This document shows positions 1-9,320 of a DNA stretch of 64,000 bases, piece after piece. The translations under genes and the position numbers were made by a program. This DNA is from Hyphomonadaceae bacterium (GTDB taxonomy: Bacteria; Pseudomonadota; Alphaproteobacteria; Caulobacterales; Hyphomonadaceae), in the NCBI GenBank assembly GCA_028285145.1, contig JANQQC010000064.1:31446-95445 (forward strand), written 5' to 3'. Within the stretch, counting starts at the first letter, position 1, and every line of letters starts with the position of its first letter. The notes beneath the pieces were generated by a model. That model saw nothing but the letters and a program-made list of their open reading frames with translations, did not search any database and was not told the DNA's origin.

Positions 1-933
1 GGAAAGCCGATCAGCCCAGGCCTGGTGTTCACTGGTCTTGGAGGCTCCAGCCTCGCGCCATGCCGTCTCGATGTCGGCGGGGATCTCAAACGGCGCGTGT
101 GGCCAGCCGATGTTCTCGCGGATTCCGGCGATCTCCTCCGCGCCATAAGGGCCGCCATGCGCTTTGCCGGTGCCTTCAATGGTCGGCGCGCCGTAACCGA
201 TCCGTGTCTTGCACGCGATCATCACCGGCTTGCCGTGATCTTCCTGCGCCCAGTTCAGCGCGTCGCGGATCGCGTCCGGGTCGTGCCCATCAATCGCGCG
301 GGTCGCCCAGCCGGAGGCGGCAAAGCGCGCGCATTGGTCCGTTGAGTCGGCAAGCTCAGTCCCGCCATCGATCGTCACCGCGTTGTCATCGAATAGAACA
401 ATCAGGCGCGAAAGCTTCATGTGGCCGGCAAGCGTGATCGCTTCCTGGCTGACGCCCTCCATCAGGCAACCGTCGCCAGCGACAACATACGTCTTGTGGT
501 CCACCAGCTCATCGCCGAAGCGGGCATTCATGTGGCGCTCGGCGATGGCCATGCCGACGGCGGTTGCGATGCCTTGTCCGAGCGGGCCGGTTGTTGTCTC
601 AACGCCGGGCGTGACGAAGTTTTCCGGATGTCCGGGCGTGGATCGCCCAAGCTGGCGGAAGTTGCGAATATCGTCGCGGCTGACGCTGTCATAGCCGGTC
701 AGGTGAAGCAGCGAGTAGATTAGCATCGATCCGTGGCCGGCCGACAGCACGAAGCGGTCCCGGTCGGCCCAGTCTGGTGCGGCCGGGTCATGTTTCAGGA
801 CTTCTGTCCACAACACGGTGGCTACATCCGCCATGCCCAGCGGTAGGCCCACATGTCCTGATTTCGCTTGCTCAACCGCGTCCATGGACAAAGCCCGGAT
901 CGCGTTCGCCATATCCTTGTGCGCCGCCGACAT
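1..933 (-). CDS. tkt: Transketolase, C-terminal part beyond the window
   Basis: Transketolase moves two-carbon ketol units between sugar phosphates in the pentose phosphate pathway, using thiamine diphosphate and Mg2+. The reading frame is open for 311 codons from ATG at 933 to the window edge. The N-terminal half is visible: the [13 protein letters not shown] segment near residue 25, the [14 protein letters not shown] segment and the thiamine-diphosphate [13 protein letters not shown] segment. The full protein should be about 650 residues, so half is missing here because the window ends. It is divergent from the DUF4164-zapA genes, a common alphaproteobacterial arrangement. Identification is secure. 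Confidence 0.96.
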   Translation of the reverse strand, partial: MSAAHKDMANAIRALSMDAVEQAKSGHVGLPLGMADVATVLWTEVLKHDPAAPDWADRDRFVLSAGHGSMLIYSLLHLTGYDSVSRDDIRNFRQLGRSTPGHPENFVTPGVETTTGPLGQGIATAVGMAIAERHMNARFGDELVDHKTYVVAGDGCLMEGVSQEAITLAGHMKLSRLIVLFDDNAVTIDGGTELADSTDQCARFAASGWATRAIDGHDPDAIRDALNWAQEDHGKPVMIACKTRIGYGAPTIEGTGKAHGGPYGAEEIAGIRENIGWPHAPFEIPADIETAWREAGASKTSEHQAWADRLS

Positions 934-1028
934 TCATCGCCCTCCGTTAACGGTTCAGCGCATGGGACGGTACGATGCCGACGTCAAGACGCTTGGCGGA
1001 ACGGGCACAGCGCTGCTAGTCCTTTTGC

Positions 1029-1298
1029 ATGAGTTCAATTGAGGAGTCCGCGAAGGCGCTTGACGATGCGCTGGGCCGCCTGGAAAGGGCGCTGGACTCT
1101 GTGTTCGCCCGTGCCGGAGACCCGGTCGCGACCCGCAAGGAAATCGCGGCGCTCGTTGCCGATCGTGCCAAGCTTGCCGAGGAGCTGGATGAGGCCATGG
1201 CGCGTGAGCAGGAACTGCAAGCGCTGGCCGATGAGGCCTCGTCTGCGCTTGGCTCGGCCATTGATGAGGTGCGCGCCGCCCTAGAGCGGGACGCCTGA
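1029..1298 (+). CDS. DUF4164-type coiled-coil protein upstream of zapA
   Basis: An 89-residue acidic protein that is almost entirely predicted heptad-like helix, rich in Ala, Glu, Leu and Arg. Small proteins of this kind (DUF4164 family) sit directly upstream of zapA in many Alphaproteobacteria, which is the main ground for the call. The biochemical role is unknown; the position suggests a link to the divisome (inference). It ends four bases before zapA starts, so the two are probably co-transcribed. The start ATG at 1029 follows the divergent transketolase promoter region. Confidence 0.75.
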   Translation: MSSIEESAKALDDALGRLERALDSVFARAGDPVATRKEIAALVADRAKLAEELDEAMAREQELQALADEASSALGSAIDEVRAALERDA

Positions 1299-1302
1299 TA
1301 CC

Positions 1303-1611
1303 ATGGCCAAGGCAGACATCACCATACAGGGCCGGGCCTATTCGGTGGCTTGTGCGCCCGGTCAGGAAGCCCGTCTCGGCGTACTCGCGGTTGATCTCGA
1401 TCGGCGAATCTCCGGCATTGCAAGCGCCGTTGGCGATATTGGCGAGGCGCGGCTGCTGCTGGTGGCTGCGCTTGCGCTGCTCGATGAGCTTGAAGCGGCG
1501 AAAAGGGCCGGGCCGGCAACGCCTGACATCGAAGTGAAGGCGGTTGAGGCGTTGACCAATGCGGCAACCCGCATTGCGGCGATCGCCGATCGGGTCGAGA
1601 CCGGCCAGTAG
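1303..1611 (+). CDS. zapA: Cell division protein ZapA
   Basis: ZapA binds FtsZ and promotes bundling of protofilaments in the cytoplasmic Z ring. The 102-residue product has the family layout: an N-terminal beta-rich part with TIQGRAYSVAC followed by a leucine- and alanine-rich helix (LLLVAALALLDELEAAK) and a C-terminal coiled coil. Length fits the alphaproteobacterial family. It follows the DUF4164 gene with a 4-base gap and precedes a small acidic protein gene by 35 bases, suggesting one transcript. No 6S RNA or 5-formyl-THF cyclo-ligase gene follows, unlike some relatives. Confidence 0.88.
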   Translation: MAKADITIQGRAYSVACAPGQEARLGVLAVDLDRRISGIASAVGDIGEARLLLVAALALLDELEAAKRAGPATPDIEVKAVEALTNAATRIAAIADRVETGQ

Positions 1612-1646
1612 AGTGAAACAGTTCAGAGACGAAAAGAGGCCCGCTC

Positions 1647-1904
1647 ATGCGTGATGATGGTGTTCCGCAGCCATTCCTGGTCGCCTTTCCGATGGAGGAC
1701 GGCTCTCAGCAGGTGATGCTGGATCCCGGTTTCTTTGCCGGGCTTGATGAGGTTGGAGACTTCCTCGGCGAACTCGCCAAGCAGTACGGCCGCGCTTTTG
1801 TGCAGTCTGGCCGCGCCCGCGACATGGAAGACGCATTGGAACAGATCCGCGAAATGTTCCTGATTGAGCTCGAAACACCTGACGACGGCGACGAAGACGC
1901 CTAG
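1647..1904 (+). CDS. Small acidic protein, unknown function
   Basis: An 85-residue protein without signal peptide or membrane segment. It has a short beta-like N-terminus (FLVAFPMEDGSQQVMLDP), a central helix and a very acidic tail ending in DDGDEDA. It vaguely resembles small alphaproteobacterial DUF5076-like proteins, but this is a weak impression. Its position 35 bases after zapA suggests co-transcription. The stop codon shares the CTAG at 1901-1904 with the convergent biotin-carrier gene. Confidence 0.6.
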   Translation: MRDDGVPQPFLVAFPMEDGSQQVMLDPGFFAGLDEVGDFLGELAKQYGRAFVQSGRARDMEDALEQIREMFLIELETPDDGDEDA

Positions 1905-2113
1905 CCGACCTCGGCTGCCACAAAGCCTTCCTCCAGCACGTCTCCTTCGGAGATGTTCAGCGCCGTGACAGTGCCGTCGGCGGGAGCCTCATAAGGCACC
2001 TCCATTTTCATCACTTCCATGATGAAGAGCTCCTGGCCGTCGGTGACGGCGTCGCCCGCCTTCACGAGCACCTTCCAGACTGTGCCGCCGGTTTCGAGTT
2101 CTATCTTCGCCAT
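1901..2113 (-). CDS. Stand-alone biotin carboxyl carrier (biotinyl/lipoyl domain)
   Basis: A 70-residue single biotinyl/lipoyl domain. It carries the biotinylation motif EVMKMEVP at about residue 33, with Lys as the expected attachment site, flanked by the two glycine turns typical of the barrel fold (VKAGDAV and SEGDVLEEG). It would carry carboxybiotin between a biotin carboxylase and the carboxyltransferase encoded 13 bases upstream on the same strand. Most carrier proteins are longer or fused; here only the minimal domain is made. No biotin carboxylase gene lies in the window. Confidence 0.88.
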   Translation of the reverse strand: MAKIELETGGTVWKVLVKAGDAVTDGQELFIMEVMKMEVPYEAPADGTVTALNISEGDVLEEGFVAAEVG

Positions 2114-2126
2114 TCCTGAAATCCTT

Positions 2127-3674
2127 CTATGGCCGCACAGAGAAACCGGTTGGGCCGAGCAGGTCCGGCAGTAGCGGCTGCACCCGGTCTATCCAGCGGC
2201 AGAGCATGGGCCGCGTCTCGCGCGGATCGATCAATTCATGCACCGAGAGCGCTTCGCCGCGAGGGAAGGGGGACTGGCGCGCCGCCAGCATGTCTTCCAG
2301 CTCCTTGCGCTTCGCTTCCGGGTCGGGCGCGGCGGCGATTTCGCGATGGAATGCGACGGCGACACCGCCCTCAACCGGGAGTGGCCCTGATTCAGCCGAC
2401 GGCCAGGCCAGCACATAACCCTCTGGTCCGTAATGGGCGGCCTGCGCCACGCCAAAGGAGCGGCGCACCATCACGCTCGCCCATGGCACGCTCGTCAGCG
2501 CTGCTGTCAGCACAGCGTTCGCGCCATGACGGATGGTTGCTTCCTGTTCGGCCTTGGAGCCGATCATGAAGCCGGGCTCATCTACGAAGCTGACAATGGG
2601 GAGCGAAAACGTCTCGCACATTTCCATGAACCGGCGTGCTTTCTGGGCTCCGTCTGCTGTCATTGATCCGGCGAGGAACTTCCCGTCATTCGCCCAGACG
2701 CCAACGGTTTGCCCATTCAGGCGGGCAAGCCCGGTGATCTGGCTGCGGCCATAGCCGCGCCCGATCTCGAAGAAACTGTCCTGATCGACGATCAGCTTCA
2801 GCGTCCGGCGCATGTCGAACGCCTTGCGCCGCTCGCGGGGAACAATGTCGATCAGCTTTTCTTCCTGCCGGTCGACCGGATCATCCTGAGGGCCTGTCGG
2901 CGCGAGCGACCAGATATTGTCTGGCATGTAGGACAGGAATGTCTTGATCTGCGCGATGGCGTCGGGCTCATCCTCGCCGCCATTATCGACGGTGCCGTTC
3001 TTGGTGTGCACCTGCGCGCCGCCAAGCTCATCCTTGGTTTTCTTCTCGCCCATGGCGCGTTCCACCACAGCCGGACCGGCGGTCAGGATTTGCGCGGTCG
3101 ATTTGGACATCACCGAAAAATGAGAGGAAACAAGCCGTCCAGCGGGCAGGCCCGCAACCGCGCCCATCGCAGCAGTCGCCACCGGAACCGTCGCCATCGC
3201 GATAGCAACCGACTTGAAGCGCGATGGTGCGAAGACCGGTCCGGGCAGGCTCGGGCCGCCTGAGCCGCCAACGCTGCCGCCTGCGCCCTCGTGAAGCCGG
3301 ACCAGCGGGACCTTATACTGAACCGCAAGGTCTTCGGTGTAGACGCTTTTCCGCAGACCGGCGGGGGAGGGCGAGCCGCCCTTAATGGTGAAATCCTCTC
3401 CACCAACGATCACGCGACGGCCATCGACCTTGCCGAAGCCAAGCACGAAATTGCCAGGCGTGAAGTCGATCAGCTCGCCATTATCGCCGCGCTCCGAGCC
3501 GCCGGCCCCCATGCCGATCTCGTCAAAGCTGCCCTCATCCAGCAGTAGCGCGATACGTTCGCGGACGGTCAGCCGGCCTTTGCCGTGCTGTTTGGCGATG
3601 GCTGCTTCGCCGCCCTGTTGCAGGGCGATCTCGCGGCGTTTTCGAATTTCTTCGGTTTCAGCTTCCCAACTCAT
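2127..3674 (-). CDS. Acyl-CoA carboxylase carboxyltransferase subunit
   Basis: A 515-residue carboxyltransferase of the propionyl-/methylmalonyl-CoA carboxylase beta family, which transfers CO2 from carboxybiotin to an acyl-CoA. Both crotonase-like halves are present: the N-terminal half with GKGRLTVRERIALLLDEGSFDEIG and GGEDFTIKGGS, and the C-terminal half with SFVDEPGFMIGSKAEQEA and the glycine-rich SFGVAQAAHYGPEG region. Length is normal. It forms a two-gene unit with the downstream biotin carrier. The substrate cannot be assigned from sequence: propionyl-CoA, acetyl-CoA and branched acyl-CoA are all possible. A partner biotin carboxylase must be encoded elsewhere. Confidence 0.88.
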   Translation of the reverse strand: MSWEAETEEIRKRREIALQQGGEAAIAKQHGKGRLTVRERIALLLDEGSFDEIGMGAGGSERGDNGELIDFTPGNFVLGFGKVDGRRVIVGGEDFTIKGGSPSPAGLRKSVYTEDLAVQYKVPLVRLHEGAGGSVGGSGGPSLPGPVFAPSRFKSVAIAMATVPVATAAMGAVAGLPAGRLVSSHFSVMSKSTAQILTAGPAVVERAMGEKKTKDELGGAQVHTKNGTVDNGGEDEPDAIAQIKTFLSYMPDNIWSLAPTGPQDDPVDRQEEKLIDIVPRERRKAFDMRRTLKLIVDQDSFFEIGRGYGRSQITGLARLNGQTVGVWANDGKFLAGSMTADGAQKARRFMEMCETFSLPIVSFVDEPGFMIGSKAEQEATIRHGANAVLTAALTSVPWASVMVRRSFGVAQAAHYGPEGYVLAWPSAESGPLPVEGGVAVAFHREIAAAPDPEAKRKELEDMLAARQSPFPRGEALSVHELIDPRETRPMLCRWIDRVQPLLPDLLGPTGFSVRP

Positions 3675-3711
3675 GGCCGGACTGTTTCGTCACGCGCGAG
3701 CTTTGTCAAAG

Positions 3712-4170
3712 CTAACGTCGGAGCACCGGTCTCAGGGCGCTGGGTGGCACTTCGCGCCCCTCTTCATCGATGAAGCCCGTCCGGACAGGGGATTTCGTGT
3801 CCACTTCGACAAAGCTGATCGGCGGCGGCTCGTTGCCGCCAAGCCAGCGATCGCCCCACTGGGTCAGGATGATCAGAACCGGGCGAAGTTCCTCCCCCAT
3901 AATGGTCAGGACATATTCCGGCCGGGAGCGTTTGCCGGGCTCCTGATACATCCTCCGCCGCAGCAGGCCTTCCTCGGTCAGCATTTTCAGCCGCCCCGAC
4001 AGCACGGTACGCGGGCAGCCAAGCTCCGCCTGAAAATCATCGAACCGGCGCACCCCATACATGGCCGAACGCAAGACCAGCATTGTCCAGCGATCCCCGA
4101 CAAGATCGATCGCGCGGGCGAGATTGCAGGCATCTGGAGTAACAGGAGAACGGCGCGCGAGAGGAATCAT
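3712..4170 (-). CDS. HxlR-family transcriptional regulator
   Basis: A 152-residue winged-helix protein. The start shows the HxlR signature CNLARAIDLVGDRWTMLVLR, followed by RFDDFQAELGCPRTVLSGRL as recognition-helix region and YVLTIMGEELRPVLIIL as the wing and dimer helix. HxlR proteins usually sense redox or electrophilic stress, some through the N-terminal Cys, which is present here. The gene lies 37 bases downstream of the carboxyltransferase start, so it is not obviously in that operon; its own promoter would lie in the 136-base gap shared with mdh. Target genes unknown. Confidence 0.88.
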   Translation of the reverse strand: MIPLARRSPVTPDACNLARAIDLVGDRWTMLVLRSAMYGVRRFDDFQAELGCPRTVLSGRLKMLTEEGLLRRRMYQEPGKRSRPEYVLTIMGEELRPVLIILTQWGDRWLGGNEPPPISFVEVDTKSPVRTGFIDEEGREVPPSALRPVLRR

Positions 4171-4219
4171 CCTTCATTTCTGCTTGGGTTCGGGATTCAA
4201 ATCCAGCCCCGTGCGATGA

Positions 4220-5269
<1,050 letters not shown>

Positions 5270-5292
5270 TCTGGCGGACCGGTGACTGAAGG

Positions 5293-5312
5293 GCGCGTCA
5301 GTGATGACGCGC
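5293..5312 (+). terminator. Hairpin after mdh, possible terminator
   Basis: A perfect 8-bp inverted repeat, GCGCGTCA then loop GTGA then TGACGCGC, starting 24 bases after the mdh stop codon. The stem is GC-rich but is not followed by a run of T, so it could be a weak intrinsic terminator, an mRNA 3' stabiliser or an operator for the next gene. Confidence 0.5.
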
Positions 5313-5404
5313 TCATCAAACCGGCGTGAGGTTATCCAAATTCGTATTCGCAAGGCCGCGGGTGCACGGTAGGAGAAGCCATCACTGAAATGGAGCCACC
5401 TACC

Positions 5405-5998
5405 ATGATCCGCACATTTGCTCTCGCCACCACGCTCGCGCTCGCCGCACCGGCCTTCGCCGAGAAAGCGACCGTTGAAGCTGAAACAGCCGAGGTCGTT
5501 CAGATCGGACCGACGGTGGGTGAAGCCGCACCTGAGTTTTCCGCGACCACGACTGCCGGTGAAGCTGCGACACTTGCCTCTCTGTCCGGCGAGAGTGGAG
5601 TTGCCGTCGTTTTCGTGCGCTCGGCGGATTGGTGCCCGTTCTGTAAAGGTCAGATGAAGGATCTGGAAGCCGCTGTTGCGCCGCTCAACGATGCAGGCTG
5701 GGGTCTTGCCTCGCTCTCTTATGACTCGGTCGAAACGCTGGCAGACTTCAAGGCCGAGGCCGAGCTGTCTTATACGCTTCTGTCAGACACAGATTCTGCG
5801 GTGATTGATGCGTTCGCGCTGCGCAATACCGATGTCCGTGCAGGCTCGCAGTATGATGGCATTCCACACCCCGCCATCGTCTTCATTCGTGCTGATGGAT
5901 CGGTCGCGGCTGTCCTTCGTGAAGAAGGCTTCAAAGACCGTCCACAGGTCGATGTTGTGATCGAAACAGCGAGCCAGTTGAACGCTGCAGCCGGCTAG
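5405..5998 (+). CDS. Exported peroxiredoxin/thioredoxin-fold (AhpC/TSA-like) protein
   Basis: A secreted thiol protein. The start at 5405 gives a clean signal peptide (MIRTFALATTLALAAPAFA); an ATG at 5390 would only add five residues before it. The mature part has a redoxin fold with FVRSADWCPFCKGQMKDLE at about residue 75, i.e. a CPFC pair like thioredoxin/TlpA, then a KDRPQVDVV C-terminal helix. The Trp-Cys-Pro-Phe-Cys motif points to thiol-disulfide exchange or peroxide reduction in the periplasm; no specific partner is encoded nearby. About 197 residues, normal for AhpC/TSA-like proteins. Confidence 0.82.
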   Translation: MIRTFALATTLALAAPAFAEKATVEAETAEVVQIGPTVGEAAPEFSATTTAGEAATLASLSGESGVAVVFVRSADWCPFCKGQMKDLEAAVAPLNDAGWGLASLSYDSVETLADFKAEAELSYTLLSDTDSAVIDAFALRNTDVRAGSQYDGIPHPAIVFIRADGSVAAVLREEGFKDRPQVDVVIETASQLNAAAG

Positions 5999-6090
5999 GT
6001 CGCCACGCAACAGACAATCGACGATGTTTCCTGCTTTACCTCGCTGCCAAGCCCTTTAGGTATGGCGGCAGGCCACCCGGAAACATCGTC

Positions 6091-7512
6091 ATGCGTTGCG
6101 CCCTGATCACTGCCGTCTTTTCGTCCTTGTGCCTCGGCGCAGCCGCGCAAGGCGCACCCGAAGCAGAACCTCTTCCAGGGCGGATCACGCAGACAGTGGA
6201 CATGCTCATCGAGCAGGGCCTCGCAGATGATATCGGCCTGCAATTCGTTGAGGACCTGACGACAGAAGTTGGCCCGAGACTCGCAGGATCACAGGCCGAG
6301 CGCCGGGCAAGGGAATGGGCCGTGGCCGAGCTTCGCTCTCTCGGCTTCCGGAATGTGCGGATCGAGGACTTCGACATTCCATTCTGGTCCCGTGTGACAG
6401 ATACAGCTCACGTTATCTCCCCCGGTCAGCAGGAACTCGTCATAACGGCACTCGGCGGCTCCGCTGATACAGGGGAAGGGCCGATCGAAGCGGACATAAT
6501 CCGCTTTGAAAGCATGGATGAGCTGCGCGCCGGCTTTGAAAGCGATATTCGCGGCAAGATCGTCTTTGTCGATGAAATCACGATCAAGACACAGGACGGG
6601 TCCGGATATGGCCTCGGCGTTCGTAAGCGCCGCGAGTGCGCCCCCGTCGCGGCCGAGAAGGGCGCGGTTGGCTGCCTGATCCGGTCGGTCGGAACCCAGC
6701 CCCGGCGCTTTCCGCATACGGGCATGACAGCGCGTCCCGACGGTGAGGCTACAGGCCCGCTGCCAGCGGCCGCGCTGTCGCCGCCAGATGCCGATCAGCT
6801 GACGCGCCTGCTGGAGCGTGGTGCGGTAGCGGTCCGGTTAAACATCCAGACAGAAACCCTGACGGGCGTTCCCTCGGGCAATGTCATCGGCGAAGTGCCC
6901 GGGGAGCAGGCAGATGAAATCGTTCTCATAAGTTGCCATCTGGACAGTTGGGACCTTGGAACCGGGGCGCTGGATGATGCGGCTGGCTGCGGAATTGTGG
7001 TCGGCGCGGCCAAACTGATCGATGCGTTGCCAGGGCAACCCAAGCGGACCATTCGCGTCGTACTTTACGGCGCTGAGGAGGTCGGGCTTCTTGGTGGCGA
7101 TGCCTATGCGCGCCAGCATTCCGAAGACCTCGAAAACCATGTTCTCGCTTCCGAAAGCGATTTTGGGGCTGGCCGGATCTGGCGCTTCCAGACCCGGTTT
7201 GGTGACGGCGCGCTCGGATACGCAGCGGCCATCCAGAAAATCCTTGCCCCGCTTGGCGTGACGGCCGGCGACAACAACGCCTTCGGTGGGCCTGACATCT
7301 TGGTCCTTGCGCGATCTGGCGTTCCCGTGGTCACGCCCGGTCAGGATGGACGTGACTATTTCGATTATCACCACACGCCCGATGATACGTTCGACAAGAT
7401 CAAGCCGGATCAGTTCCGCCAGAATGTCGCTGTCTACGCCGCCTTTACTTACATCGCCGCTGAGAGCGGGTGGGACTTCCGCAAGGTTGCGGAGCCTGAA
7501 GAGGCCGAGTAG
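6091..7512 (+). CDS. Secreted M28-family zinc metallopeptidase
   Basis: A 473-residue exported peptidase resembling carboxypeptidase Q and aminopeptidases of family M28. A signal peptide (MRCALITAVFSSLCLGAAAQ) is followed by an N-terminal region, a PA-domain insert around residues 130-230 and the catalytic domain. The metal ligands are visible: SCHLDSWDLG (His, Asp), the bridging Asp of GALDDAAGCG, YGAEEVGLLGG (catalytic and ligand Glu), SESDFGAG (Asp) and YHHTPDDTFD (His). It should release amino acids from peptides in the periplasm. It is followed by a HEPN-like gene 12 bases later, probably on the same transcript. Confidence 0.92.
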   Translation: MRCALITAVFSSLCLGAAAQGAPEAEPLPGRITQTVDMLIEQGLADDIGLQFVEDLTTEVGPRLAGSQAERRAREWAVAELRSLGFRNVRIEDFDIPFWSRVTDTAHVISPGQQELVITALGGSADTGEGPIEADIIRFESMDELRAGFESDIRGKIVFVDEITIKTQDGSGYGLGVRKRRECAPVAAEKGAVGCLIRSVGTQPRRFPHTGMTARPDGEATGPLPAAALSPPDADQLTRLLERGAVAVRLNIQTETLTGVPSGNVIGEVPGEQADEIVLISCHLDSWDLGTGALDDAAGCGIVVGAAKLIDALPGQPKRTIRVVLYGAEEVGLLGGDAYARQHSEDLENHVLASESDFGAGRIWRFQTRFGDGALGYAAAIQKILAPLGVTAGDNNAFGGPDILVLARSGVPVVTPGQDGRDYFDYHHTPDDTFDKIKPDQFRQNVAVYAAFTYIAAESGWDFRKVAEPEEAE

Positions 7513-7524
7513 GGCGCGCCTGGC

Positions 7525-8040
7525 ATGATCCAGCCAGCCGCGATCTATGCCGAACTCACAGATGTCTGCCGTTTCGCGGCTGATCAGGCTGAAGTGTTCA
7601 AAGAGGACAGGTCGGCCCGGCGATGGCTCGCCATCTCCCTTGTTATCGCGCTGCAGGGCGCGTGCGCCTTCGCGCTTTCGGCAAACGGGCTCGACGAGGA
7701 CGTTTTCGAGACCGGAGATGATAGAAGACTTGCGGCACCGGGTTTTCTGCTGCGCCGAGTATCTTCGGAAAACTACCTGTCAGACTCAGTCCGCCTGCCG
7801 CTGACCTCAGTGGGACTTAAGGATCTTGAGGCGCTTATTGCCGAGCGAAATGCTGCCATTCACCTTGCAGGGCACGAACAAGCCCCGCCAAGGGCGTTCA
7901 GGGCTGCCGTTGGGGCGCTCGACCATCTCCTCGTCTCAAGACCCGCTTTCGACCTGTCACTGTTTGGGTCCCGGCCCGCGCAGGTCGCCGCGTCACTGTC
8001 ACGGCTCGGCCCCGCGCTGGAATACTTACCGACAGATTAA
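7525..8040 (+). CDS. HEPN-like helical protein
   Basis: A 171-residue helical protein with no signal peptide. An N-terminal helix pair contains RRWLAISLVIALQGACAFAL, and residues 108-113 read RNAAIH within LEALIAERNAAIHLAG. This matches the R-x4-H motif of HEPN domains, which are often RNases or nucleotide-binding toxins. No MNT-type nucleotidyltransferase antitoxin lies next to it: neighbours are an M28 peptidase gene (12 bases upstream) and envC (about 35 bases downstream). The HEPN assignment is inference from the motif and helical pattern; no activity can be assigned. Confidence 0.6.
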   Translation: MIQPAAIYAELTDVCRFAADQAEVFKEDRSARRWLAISLVIALQGACAFALSANGLDEDVFETGDDRRLAAPGFLLRRVSSENYLSDSVRLPLTSVGLKDLEALIAERNAAIHLAGHEQAPPRAFRAAVGALDHLLVSRPAFDLSLFGSRPAQVAASLSRLGPALEYLPTD

Positions 8041-8075
8041 TCTCTCGGTCAGACTATGTGTGGCATGCGATTCGG

Positions 8076-9293
8076 ATGGATTTCACGCGTGCCTTTCTTG
8101 GAGCTGTCGCGCTGCTGGCTGTTGCCGCGGCTCCCGACACGTTCACGCGTGACGAACTGCGTGAGCTGGAAGCGGAAAAGGCTGAGGCTGAGACACGGCT
8201 GAAAGCGCTGGAATCGGCCGGTGAGCTGACCGGAGTGGATCTTGAGCGGATTGATGCGCAGATGATTTCCGCCGCCATGGAAAGCCGGCGGCGCGAGGAA
8301 ATGGCGACCGCCTCGGAACGCAAACTGATCGATCTGCGCGCTCGCCAGAATTCGGCGCAGGCTGAACTCCTGCAGGACCGCGAAAGTCTGGAGGAACTGC
8401 TCGCGGCGCTGGCGTCGGCCAATCGCCGCCGCCCGCCCGCCCTGATTGTCTCGCCGGACAAGGCGAACACCGCAGTCCGCGCTGCGATTGTCATGGGCGA
8501 TGCCGCCCCGCGCCTGTCGGACCGGGCAGGGGAACTCGCCGAAGAGATCGAGACCCTGAACACGCTCGAGCGAGATATTCGCCGCGAGCGGGCGCGTCTG
8601 GAGGCCGCCGAAGCGACGCTTGCGGCCAATGAGCTTGAGATCAAACGCCTCGCTGCGGCCAAACGGGCGCAGTACGAAGATCTGAGCGCAGAAGCGGCCG
8701 TCCTGAAGCAAACTGTGACTTCGCTTGGCGAACGCGCCGAGACGCTGCGCGATCTTTTGACCACATTGGAGGCGGCAGCGCCTGCAACGCCCGGGTCCAA
8801 GCCGTCGCTGCGTCCGCGCTATGCTTCGCTGTCGCCGCGTGGTGGGACCATGACGGATATCTCCCCCAGATCGGCCCCGGCCCCCAATCTGAAGCCGTTA
8901 GGTGCCCGAGCGCTGGGGGGGCTTGGCAGTCCTGCCGCCGGCCTTATCGCCCGCAGCTTCGGCGATCGCACTCCCGCAGGCGATGCGGCGGAAGGGCTGA
9001 CGGTGGTGACGCGTCAGCGGGCGCAGGTGACAGCGCCAGTGGACGGCCGGATCGAATATGCGGGTACGTTTCGAAGCTATGGCCAGATGTTGATCTTGAG
9101 TACATCGGACGGTTACCATGTTATACTAAGTGGATTGGGCGCACTTTATGGGTCTGTCGGGCAGACGGTCGCTACAGGCGAACCCGTTGGACAGATGCCA
9201 GACCGTGCAAGCCCGCCGCCTGAGCTCTATATGGAGTTAAGGCGCGACGGTCGGCCGATGAATCCGGCCGAATGGATGAAACGCGGACGATAA
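8076..9293 (+). CDS. envC: EnvC-like murein hydrolase activator (degenerate LytM/M23)
   Basis: A periplasmic activator of amidases at the septum. The ATG at 8076 gives a short signal peptide (MDFTRAFLGAVALLAVAAA); an upstream ATG at 8058 is less likely. Residues about 20-230 are a long coiled coil; the last 130 residues are a LytM fold (IEYAGTFRSYGQMLIL, DGYHVILSGLGALYGSVGQTV, ELYMELRRDGRPMNPAEWM). The zinc-binding His-x-His pairs of active M23 peptidases are absent, as in EnvC, so it is expected to activate rather than cut. It is followed 27 bases later by ctpA, the standard order in Alphaproteobacteria. Confidence 0.9.
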   Translation: MDFTRAFLGAVALLAVAAAPDTFTRDELRELEAEKAEAETRLKALESAGELTGVDLERIDAQMISAAMESRRREEMATASERKLIDLRARQNSAQAELLQDRESLEELLAALASANRRRPPALIVSPDKANTAVRAAIVMGDAAPRLSDRAGELAEEIETLNTLERDIRRERARLEAAEATLAANELEIKRLAAAKRAQYEDLSAEAAVLKQTVTSLGERAETLRDLLTTLEAAAPATPGSKPSLRPRYASLSPRGGTMTDISPRSAPAPNLKPLGARALGGLGSPAAGLIARSFGDRTPAGDAAEGLTVVTRQRAQVTAPVDGRIEYAGTFRSYGQMLILSTSDGYHVILSGLGALYGSVGQTVATGEPVGQMPDRASPPPELYMELRRDGRPMNPAEWMKRGR

Positions 9294-9320
9294 CCGTCTG
9301 CGGTGGATGGAGTTAGGTAA

